In this document: in pieces, positions 48,501 through 60,500 of the stretch | Layout: each line of letters begins with the position of its first letter | How positions within the stretch are numbered: the first letter of the stretch is position 1 | DNA from: Antedon bifida | Taxonomy: Eukaryota > Echinodermata > Crinoidea > Comatulida > Antedonidae | Direction: 5' to 3' | Assembly: GCA_963402885.1 (NCBI GenBank) | Contig: OY727103.1 | Coordinates: 4,068,501-4,132,500 of the forward strand | DNA: 64,000 bases | Program-made: the position numbers and the translations under genes | The notes under the pieces: generated by a model | Told to the model about the DNA's origin: nothing | Seen by the model: only the letters and a program-made list of their open reading frames with translations | Databases searched by the model: none

Positions 48501-51500
48501 TTTTTCTTTTTAAACATTGATTTATTTACTAGTATATATTAATCCTAGGGCAAATTACTGAAAAAATGACAACACTGTGGGTGTCAGTGGCTTGATCTTG
48601 ATACAAAATAAAATAAGTAAAACGTTAAATCAAAATGATAAATTAGAACAGCCAGATAAACGTGGAGAGCTTTCGGGCAACACTAGCCCTTCATTTAGTG
48701 CAAGAGTACTTAAATAGAGATAGAATATATATGAATACTGTATGAAATATGTACAATTTATGTCTGAAATAAAGAAATTACAAATTACAAAATAATATAT
48801 GACAGAGAGTGAGAGTTAGTACAGAGACCATACTTCTGTCACAAAACAATAAATCCAGTTGTAAAACAATTCTTCATATCTTCTTTAATCAACAAATTTT
48901 CTATAGGAGCAAGGAAGAAGGCATTTGCTATCCTTATTAAACCTCCCAACTCCCTCATCACCAGGCCCCAACAAAGTGTCTCTTTTGAATATATAGTTGA
49001 CCTGGGAAAACATATATTGCTGCAAACTCAGTAGGGGTGTTCTCAAAGGAAGGGTTCTACTGTAAATATGAATATTCAAGCGGCAGACAATGTTTTATTT
49101 TGTCCTTGCAGACACAGAAATACATCCAGGCACCTATATTTATATTCCTATACTCATTGTTATAGTCTGATGGATCGTTGAATCAGCTAGGAACAGATCA
49201 TAATCATAAGCTGAAGCCCTTTACTCTGATTATGGTGCTATTCACTAGGGTTTACTTAAAAGTCTGTGAGTCACACCAAATCAGCTGCTCAACACACGCG
49301 CTAGAAACGTGAACGTTATACACTGGTTCAGTTATAATGAGAAGAATTGTTCTAACTTTAGAATTAGCAGCTTGGATTGCAATTTTCATTGCTTTTGTAA
49401 CATATATTGAAGAATAAACTAACAAAAATTCAAGTTGAGTTGAGTTCTCCAGTATCCAGTATGTCTAATCTAATATAGGGAAAACAAATTCAATACTTGA
49501 CTGAAGATATCTTCCACCAACATTATAGATGCCACTGACAAAAAAGATGTACATACGGTAAATTAACAGACTGATTAAAAGGATATCCTTGAGACCCAAC
49601 AAACTGTGTGTCCTCTGAATTGGGGTTGGCCGTAGTGTTTAAACATATATTGCCATTTTGTTCATTTTATCAGCTGATTCTCGGTACTGTATCTATTTCC
49701 AAAGTATCATAGGAATATTTGGTACTGCTGTGCAACATCACATGTATCTAGCAGTAACCTAACCTACAGCTGATTTGGAATCGGTTGATTTCATGGGAAA
49801 GTGTCCCTTTAATATGCAGGTGTCCCTTTAATAGATGGGTGTCCCTTTTTAATAAGCTATGAATAGGGGTGTCTTAAAGGAGAGGTTCTACTAATTTACA
49901 TTAATAGCTAATGAAAGTACTGTACCATACTAGGCATGTAGACTTTTAATGTTTTGCTATTAATTAATACCGACAGGGTCAAAGGTAAAAAAAACAACAA
50001 AACACAACATCTTGACCTTAATAATTGATGTTAATCTTATTACGGAATCCGCAAGTATTCACTTGAAATGTGACTTAGTTGTAATACTTTAAATCTAACT
50101 TTATCCGTCCTTTAATTAATAACATTAGGTCGCTTCCTTCATCAGTCATTATAATACATTAGTTGTAAGATGTTAAAAGGAAGTTGTTAAATTTGTTTAA
50201 AAAACTAAAAAGTCAATTGACAAAAATTGTTACTACCTTTATGTTAAGAAATTGCATCCTTAAGCTATGTCTACACTATCAAACTAGTTTGACAAAAAAA
50301 GTGTGATGTGCCCAAATATGGTAGTGATATGCTCAAATATGGTAGTGACATGACATCTTCATCACATTTATTTTACTCTGTTGGTGTTATAAGTAAAACA
50401 CTGCCTGCCACTGAACTCTTAAGAGGACAAAATCAAGGTTAAAAAAAGTTAATAGGAGTGTCCCTTGAATATGGGTTGGTCGTAGTGTTTAAAAAATATG
50501 TTCACAGGAAAATGTTCTTTGAATAAAGGGTGTTCAGTTCGTTTCAGAGAAAAGTGTCCCCTTAATAGGTGTGTCTCAAACAAGGGATCTACATGTACTG
50601 TATATAACACAATTTTAAAACATGCTATATCATATTATTATTATAAGTTAGTATTAAGTTCCATGATTCCTATGTATTATTATCTCTGGTAAAGTTTAAA
50701 TTTTAATATTAAAATTGTGAATGTACATGCAATGTATTATTAGCCCCCATGTGATACCAACTCAATTATTTGAACTTGAAAAAAACGTGCTAAAAAATGC
50801 TTAGATAATGTCGGTGAAAAGTTCTTTCATATTGCGCTTCCGGATAATAAGAATATGTGAATCCACCTACACTCTGACCTAATGGTGCTGCTGTGTTCAG
50901 AATTGAGCGATTCTGATTGGTTGAATGTATGTTCATGGTTTGCCTGTTGCTGTGTAGTGTGTCATTATGACAGTGGCTTTCAAGGCTTGTGTTTGTTACG
51001 ACTAAAAGCGTGGACTTGTGTACGTTTGGACTCGTGTACACTAAAACGTTTTAACTTGATGACTAATCTAAGGTTTGCATATATGAAAGGTAAGTTTATA
51101 TTTATTTAAAACTGATATATATCTTAAACATCTACAGTTTGTCTGCAATATTCATTTTTTTTCTTTTTTTTTTAAACTTTATATTGTACTTCTAGAAAAT
51201 TATAATACTTGGTGAAAATAAGAATAATAAAATCTAAATCAATGAATAAATTAAATATATTTTTTTTCTGTTTGTAGTTATGACTTTGGTTGTAGGAAAA
51301 TAAGAAATATAATATTAAATAATAGGGGTCTCCCCTGAATAAGGGTAGTGTTGCCCCTGTATATTGGCCCTGAATCACCCAGTTAATATAACATTAGTGG
51401 TTGATTGTTACGTTAGTGGGTGATACAGGTCTTTGATTATTTCTTAGTGTTCTCTTAATAGTGGTATCCCAACAGAGGCCTTTTCTGTATGTTTAATATT

Positions 51501-54500
51501 TAATAATATGTCTTCAATACAGATAAGGTTTGTATGATTCATTGCTTTCAACAATCGACCAATCGTACGTTTCAACGGAGGTCAGTTCTATTTATAGACG
51601 ATATGATAGGTTGCTATATTGAGATCATCAATTTGTACTTTGTGTCCAAAATTAATATTGAGTGGGGTGGACTACAGGAATTGTTAGTTTCTAGGCTTTC
51701 ATTAGTTTATCAATTAGAAACATATAACATATAAACATACACCCCTCGTGGTCCCCAATGAAAAAAAAACCATTTAATACTATACTTATATGTTATAAAT
51801 AAGTTTAAAAAAAAAAATTGAATAAAAAAAAACGAATATTTGATACTTATGTTATTGTCTGCTGACATTACTGTATGTATTGTCAAGGGAGACAATCTGA
51901 ACGACAGACAAATGTTTAATTTACACTATTTACTGAAATTGCCAAATTTTCAAGTTTTTTATTAATTTTAATGATTCAAATTAAATTTAGGAAAAAACTA
52001 CATGACATTAACTTCCTATGGTCAACACGCAAATTCACAATTCCTTGTCTTTGGGAGTTAGTTTTGCATTAGTTTTTTAAATGATTTTCTTGGTCAATAA
52101 AAAAAATTAAACACAGCATGTAACATACAAATGTCTTTCTCAAAAATAGTACTATGGCCCCCACCCACACAAAAAAATGACCTTTTAACCAATTATATCA
52201 TTATCTAAACGGATTTTCTAACTTTACGTGTCAATAAAATTATATTTCTTCTTTGTTAAAATGTTAGTTCCTAATTGCCAAACTTTTAAAAAATAATTAT
52301 TGAAAATCTTAACATTCCTGACAAGTTGAAAAGAAAAGCACAGATATGTTTTAAAATATTAAAAAGATAAAAATCAATTAAAAAATGATATTTTTCAAAT
52401 AGTTAACATTTTTAAAGGATTTGTTTTGAGGTTATCTAGATGAGATAATACTGATTTTTGATATTTAGTTGAAAAAAGCAACTTTTCAATTAAAAGGAAA
52501 ATATAACATTACAAGTTAACAAGGAAAGATAAACTTGTTTTAAAATTTTAAAAAAGATAAAAATTAATTAACTTATATATTTCAAATAACAAATATTTTA
52601 AGGGATTTGTTTTGAAGTTATCTAGATAAAAACAATGATATATTTTAGATTAACTTGACATAAGTAAGCTATTTAAAGATAGAACATTTTAACTTACAAC
52701 TCAAGTTCAAAAGGAAAGCTTTTTTAAATGATTTAATGAAGATAAAAATTAATTAAAACTGAAATATTAAACATTTTTAAAGGGGTTGTTTCAAGGTTAT
52801 CTTTAAAAACAAACATTCACATTTGAATTTATTTTCACCATCATACAAATGTTGTCATTTTACAAGGCCATTTGAACAGTTGAAAAAAATACAACAAACT
52901 TATTGAATAAAAGTTTTGAATTAACCTTGTATAATGAAGATAAAAATTAATTAAAACTGAAATATTTAAAATATTTTAAAGGTGTTGTTTCAAGGTTAAA
53001 CATTCATATTTTGAATTTAATTTGATCAACATACAAATGTTTTCATTTTACGAGGCCATTTGAAAAGTTATTATAAACATACTAATTAAATAAAAGTCTT
53101 GAATTAACCCTGTATGATGTAATATTAAGTAGGAGAAACTGTCTCAAGACAAACTTTTAAATCACAGGAAATCATGCTAAATTACTTGGTTCCTTTTAGG
53201 AACTAAACCCTTCCTCTTATACCAGTTGTCACCTGATTGAATTTAAAGTTCAAAGGTCAAAGAAGACACTAAAATAGCACCAGATTCCCTATGCTGTATC
53301 TCATATGTCCAGTATCTTAGGCAAATTCCTTAATACAGCAACACATGTGTACCACACTGTATCATGGAAGGTTAGCTTATTGTGATGTCTGTTCTTTTTT
53401 TAAAAATATGTAAAGGGCCTTTGAACAGTCAAGAAAGGGCGCTATATAAATGTGGTATTCATTATTTACTATGATACAGGCATCACATGTGAAACACATG
53501 ATATACTGTATTACAGACTTTGACTATGATACTGGACAAATTGAGGCACAGTACCAAGACTTGACTGAAAACGATATAAGATGAATAAAACACACATCTA
53601 TTCCAATATGTTTTTCTTTTTCTTACAGATATGGTGAGAAAAAAATAGTTTCAGAAACAAAAATACCAAGAAATATTAAGAGTTTCTTTTGAAAGCAGTA
53701 GCATAAAAATGAAAATGAAAACGTTAAACAGTGTAATCTTAGGAGTGATTTTGATTGATTTGGTTGGAGCGTTACCAATGTGGCCAAGAGGGGTAGATTG
53801 CCCCGCAAGGTGTATTTGTACCATCACCAACGATTACTTGTACCCATTACGTCAAGGTGTGTACCAAAAAGTGGACTGTGCCAATAAAGGACTCAACTTC
53901 ATCCCGCGTAACCTACCTCCTGAAACCAACATTCTTCTTTTGAACAATAACAGAATTCGTAGTATAGGCCAAGCATTTCGTTCAGTTTTTGACCTTAAAT
54001 ATCTTGATTTATCGTATAATAATTTTCAATTTATCAAAGAGGGAGTGTTTGATTATAACCGTAATTTAGAGTTGATTAATCTTGGTTGGAATTCGATACA
54101 AACGTTGGAAGATGCAGTGTTTCGCAGGCAAGAGGATATGACCGATTTGACGCTTGCTGGTAACAAATTGACTGAGATTCCGTATGCGGTTAGTAGTCTG
54201 CGTACATTACAGGTTCTGCAGTTATACCAAAACCAAATCACATCACTTGAAAACAATCCATTTGTCGGATTAGATAGTTTGCAGTTTTTAAATTTACATG
54301 ATAATCAAATATCAAAAATTGAAGGGACAGTGTTCCTGCGAAATCCAGAATTGAGTAATATTTATTTGAATGCGAATAAGATACAGTCGATCCCGGCAAA
54401 TCTCTTCCGCAACTTGCGGAGCCTTGATTATCTTGCACTGAGTGACAACCAGATCACAAACTTCCATGTCAACACCTTCCGTATGGCTGGGAATATTCGC

Positions 54501-57500
54501 AGTCTTGATTTACAAAGGAACCAATTGACGACGCTACCAAGCGGACTCTTTGTGGGAATGTCAAGATTACGAGAAATCAACCTTCAGGAGAATATGTTAC
54601 GTACTATTCCTCACTCAACTGCTATGTTCCGAGGACTCAACAATCTTCGGACGATTGATCTTTCAAAGAATACCGCTATCGGAACTTTACCCCCTGGCAT
54701 TTTCAGCAATCTTCCAAATCTAGAAACGATAACTCTGAGTCACCTTACGGGTATCGACGCAACAACTTTTTACGGACTTCCTCATTTAAAAACACTAAAA
54801 ATTACAGATAGCAGCATAAACACTTTATCAAATAATATTTTCAAAGATAATCGTCTTCTTGAGCAGCTGTCATTACCGAAATGTGGAATTAGCACGGTTG
54901 AACAAAGAGCACTTTTTGGATTGTCCAAACTCCGTTCCATAGACTTTTCTGATAACCGACTTACATTCGTTGATGGAAGCATGTTCGCAGAATGTCAACT
55001 AATTGCTATAGAAACGCTGCATCTTCAGTATAATAAAATCCGTGAATTGTCTGTGTTTGCATTCAGAAACATGGAAACACTGACAAACCTACGTTTGGAC
55101 AATAACAAGATTCCAAGCCTTCCAGCATTCATGTTTAACTTCCTTAGGAATTTAAGAAGTTTAGAAGTTGATCATAACAGTATAACCTTTGTGCAAGACG
55201 GCGCTCTAAGCGGGTTGATGTCGCTCGCAAGATTCGACATCTCGAACAATCCTATAAACTGCGACTGTACCATACTACCGTTTACTCGTTGGATTAATAA
55301 CAATAAAAATAAGATATTCTCATTAACGCAAACCGTTTGTGGATCGCCCTCAATATATGCTCATAATCCGATAACAACTGTGATGAACACAGTTTCCGGT
55401 ACTCCGTTTGTCTGTATTCCTCCTTCAATCACATCACAACCGAAAGCTCAGCAAATATACATCAAAGTCGGTACACATTCTAAGTTACCATGCGATCTAC
55501 AGGAACGTGTAGTAGCTGAACAGGTGTGGACGATTCCTTTGAATAGAAAGATCACTGTTGGGAAAACGCCTACAACAGCGTTTGTTATCGCAATGCAGCA
55601 CATTACAGCTCTAACAGATGGAACACTCGTTATACAAAATGCGGGTTATACTGATTCTGGGAAATATACATGTACAGCAACCAATTCAAAAGGCATTAAA
55701 TCGATTACATACAATATATTAGTTGTGGATTTTGTACCAACTGGAGGAGTCGTTGCACCAGGTAAAATAATGTAGAAAATAAGATTAGGCCTAATGTAAT
55801 TAGGCCTATTTAAGGAAAGGATCAGTTCGAATGTCAAAATGTTGCCTTCTCAGATGATTCGTTAATACCATTTAAAGTAAATAAAATCAATAAATTGTGC
55901 ATGTTTTATTACAGGTGCAGGAACAACTGGAACTGGTGGTACTCCTGGAGCTGGGACACCTGGTGGTGGTACTCCTGGAGCTGGAACACCTGGTGGTGGT
56001 ACTCCTGGAGCTGGAACACCTGGAGCTGGGACACCTAGTGGTGGGATACCTGGTGGTGGGATACCTGGAGCTGGGACACCTGGTGGTGGTAATCCTGGAG
56101 CTGGGATACCTGGTGGGACACCTGGTGGTGGGATACCTGGAGCTGGGACACCCGGTGGTGAGATACCTGGAGCTGGGACACCTGGTGCCGGTACACCGGG
56201 TGTAGGAATACCTGGAGCTGGCACACCTGGTGTAGGAATACCTGGAGCCTGGGTACCTGGTGCTGGAATACCTGGGGCCGGGACACCAGGAGCTGGAATA
56301 CCTGGGGCCGGGACACCAGGAGCTGGAATACCTGGGGCCGGGACACCAGGAGCTGGAATACCTGGGGCCGGGACACCGGGAGCTGAAGTACCTGGTGCTG
56401 GGACACCTGGTGTAGGAATACCTGGAGCTGGTGGTTGGATACCTGGTGGTGGAACTCCTGGAGTTGGGACACCTGGAGTTGGGACACCTGGAGCAGGAGT
56501 ACCTGGAGCAGGAACACCTGGAGCAGGAACACCTGGAGTAGGAACACCTGGAGCTGGGACACCTGGTGTTTGGACACCTAATTTTGGGACACCTGGTTTT
56601 TGGACACCTAATTTTGGGACACCTGGTTTTGGGACACCTGGAGCTGGAACACCTGGTGTCGGGACACCTGGAGCTGGAATACCTGGTGCAGGGACACCTG
56701 GAGCTGGAACACCTGGTGCTGGTACACCAGGAGTAGGATTACCTGGCAGACCAGGAGGAGGATTTGGTGGTCCAAATAGACCAATAGGGCCTAATGGTGG
56801 TTACCCAGTATATCCTGGAAATGGTGTACCTGGTTATCCAGGTATAAATCCTGGAAATGGTGGGAATCCTGTACTTCCAGTACCTGGTTATCCAGGTATA
56901 ATAAACCCAGGCACAGGGAACGTTTTACCTAGCAGGGTCCCCCACCTACAACCAACAAAGTTTCCTTATACAACACCAATGGCATACGATCCACATCCTT
57001 GTACACCAAGCCCTTGTCTCCATGGAGGTAAATGCACAGAAATACCTGCTGATGGCATTGAAGATAGTGACCATCAGAAACCAAAGGTAACAAGCAAAAC
57101 AGTTATTCCGGTAGCAGTTGCTGAACCAGTGGTTCTCATGGCTAAGTGCGCTTGTACACAGTTGTGGGGTGGACGATACTGTGAGGTACGTCTTCCAGGC
57201 CGACCAAAAGCAGTACAGATATCCAATACACACAGCAACTACATACAGATAAAATGGCATGAAGGAGAAATACATGGTGATCTTTCAGGATATAAAGTAC
57301 TATATCGAAAAATGGGAGGTGATCAACCAATTGAAGTGAGCATGCCCCTTGACCCAGATGTCAAATCATTTACACTGCATCAGTTGGAAACTGAAGCAAC
57401 ATATCGTATTTGTGTTGTTGCTTATAACACCGGTGGTGAAAGCGATCTTGGTGACGATAATTGCATTTTAGCTCACACGAATAAATCAGACAAGACAAAA

Positions 57501-60500
57501 TCCCAGGATAATATCTCAATTTTAACAGTATCTCTCGGTGGACTTGGACTGTTGATCGCAATTGTAGCATCAGCGGGTTATTATAGATACAATCATAAGA
57601 AGAACAAGCCTGTAGAGACCATGCAACAAAGAACAGACAACCTGAAGAAAGGGCTACAAAAGAAAGGCAGAGGAGCTGCTAAGCCAGCTCGTGAACCAGT
57701 CAGGCCTGAAACCATTTACTATTCACACAGTAATGACAGCGTTATGTTGTTGGATATGAACCCACAGATACCGTCCATGATGTACTTAAACCCGAGTGCT
57801 GCACCTCCTGCACCTCAGAAAGCTATCAAACCTAAACCAAAGAAGAGGCTGTTGCAGATACAGTCAGACTTGGAATAATAAATCAATCATTTAAAATTCA
57901 GATATTATGGTGCTTTCGATTTGACCAACCTAGGAACCACTTAGGTCATGTTAATTCACCATGTCCATGCAGGAAAAGTCAGGATGCGCTTCCTCTCTCT
58001 ATTCATCGACACAGTCCTGATTTCTAGCTTCAGGTGACGACCGACATCAATCTGTAGGTCGTCGCAAACAAAAAGCTTGACCCTTTATTTGTAGAATCTT
58101 TCCTGTTTATGGCAAGGAATGTGTAACTGTATAATTGCAAAAAGAATTCTGATATAGTAATTTCTATATTAAGATACAACTAGAAAAACTTTATACACAA
58201 TATCTAAATTGCTGTGCATTATATTGACTATCCACTATATTATGAAAAAAAAACACCATAACCTATATTGGTTGAAAAACATCACATGATTAAATGTATT
58301 TATATAAATATATAATTACTATGCAGTATATTGAATATACACTAATATAACAAAAATTTAAACTATATAATTGTTGACAATTTAAAAAATAAAATATGTA
58401 ATTGCTGTATAGTATATTTAATATACATAATTATATAAAAACAATAAATGTATATTGTATATATTTTTGACACAATTTAATAATAGTAAATACATAAAAT
58501 AGTATATTGAATATACTATATTATACATATATAACTAACATAATGTATATATTGAGTGAAAACAGTATAACATTTATATATTGATTATATACTGTATACT
58601 AATTTTTAATGCAAAGCCACTAATTTGCTGATAAATTTGAATAGGCAAATTATACCACTGTATATGCAAAAATGGCAAACACTCTAAGGATTTTTTATCT
58701 TATAATGTTTTGGTATAAATAAAGTTATTATATTTCTATAAATTCTTTTAAACTTTAACTAATTTTCTTATATGCAAAATACTTAAAATTTTAAATAATG
58801 TATATAAATTTGTTTTTTTCTTTTTTTAAATATTGCAAAAAAAATCTTTTAAGTAAATAATGTATAAAATTTATTTCATCATTCGCATTGCATTTCTTAT
58901 AAAGAGAGGCAAATATGCAAATGAGGTCAATTATTTGGAACAGGAAGTGAATCAAGAACAAGTAATTTTTATGAATAATTTATTGAATGGTTTCCTGAAT
59001 GAATTAAAGTAAATAAATGTGCAATATGCAACATGAGACTTTTAAAAGTTGTTATAGTTTCAATTTGTTTTGTATTTATAACTATAGCTGAATATTGACA
59101 TCAAACTTTATGTGACAACAAAATGTGAGGTGCCCATATATGGATGATATCATATCACTACCATATTTGGGCATATCATTACCATATTTAGGCACATAAC
59201 ACTTTTTTAGTCAAACTAGTTTGATAGTGTAGACAGAGCTTTACATCCACAGAAGGCAAGGATTTGGGAGTTGGGAAAGTCATATTTCTGAATTTCCTGT
59301 TTCAGGAGAATTGACCTACTCACTCGCTGGACTTAATGACTAATTGAGTAATCAATCATGGGAGCATCTCCTAAGTCTCTGCCTGCACACAGTCAGTTAC
59401 TGTAACTAGTTCGTAGGTTATAGCAAATTGCATAATCTTTCGATAGCATATTGACTATGCAGCTAGTGAGTCTAAATGTCATTCTATACATGCTTATATT
59501 GCTTATGGTACACAGAATGAATTTCTGTGTAAAAAAAAAGCTGTGTAGCTGTGTGTACAGTAGTCATGTCAATGCGAATATGCAGCTATTGAGTCTAAAA
59601 GTCATTCGGTGTATGCTCATATTGCTTCTAGTACACAGAATGACTTTTCGTCTTGACAGCTCTGTAGTGGCTTGTCATGAAAATGAAAGGTTGGTAATAT
59701 TTCATTGCTTAAATTTACCCAATGTCCTCTGTTCTTTCCGTTAAATAATTATTAACTGTTAATATAATTCAGTTGTCCGACAAAAATAGAAAATTATTAA
59801 ACAACTGGTACGGATATGCTGTCCCTGATGTATTAAAATAAATAAAGTTAAAATTAATCATATTAGGATCATGTTAAATTTAATATTCTGAACGTAAAGA
59901 GAAAAATATAAATTAATTTTAACAAGAGAATCTTTAATTTGGACAGGTATTATTTTCAATTAAAGAAATTATAAATCAATTAATTGAATTTACAAATAAT
60001 TAAAAAAAGAAATCTGTTAAAAAATACTATAATGTTTACTATGAAAAGAATGATTTATGGTTTTGAAAAACCTCTATTCTTAAAAGAACCTCACTTGGCC
60101 CATCAAACCCCCTATTAGTCATATTTTAACAGCTAACAATGGCAGCTCAAATTATTTCATGAAACTTATATTGACTTACTTTTACATTTGTTTGTATCAT
60201 AAAACGCATGATAATGACTCACTATGTATTCCTTTTTAAAACAGTTTTTTTCTCAAAAAACTACAACTATTATAGGGTTCAGCTAAACTTATATTCTACA
60301 CTATGCAATAAACTGTATAATTGATTCTGTTTTACAAAATTCATTATAATGACTCACTCTTATTCCTTTATAAAATTTCATTTCTCATTTCATATATTCT
60401 CCAAACGTATAATTTTTCCGACAACCAAAAATTTGCAAATTAAAAGAATATTTTCACAGGTAACTTTTCAACCTATCATTTTAAACGAAGTCTTTCAGCG

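Larger units (their letters stand above)
48406..50800. other. PUS7 large intron, left part
   Basis: No exon of either strand is recognised. It holds the ribozyme-like fragment, TTAATAGGG-type fragments at 49,575-49,890 and 50,430-50,600, a half copy of MITE family 2 near 49,676-49,760, and MITE family 1 copy E. Confidence 0.55.

Noticed and set aside
55862..56577. Minus-strand Pro- and Gln/Val-rich frames of 120-180 codons opposite the receptor stalk
   Set aside because: Shadows of the 15-base coding repeat; the plus-strand frame continues into the EGF, FN3 and membrane segments.
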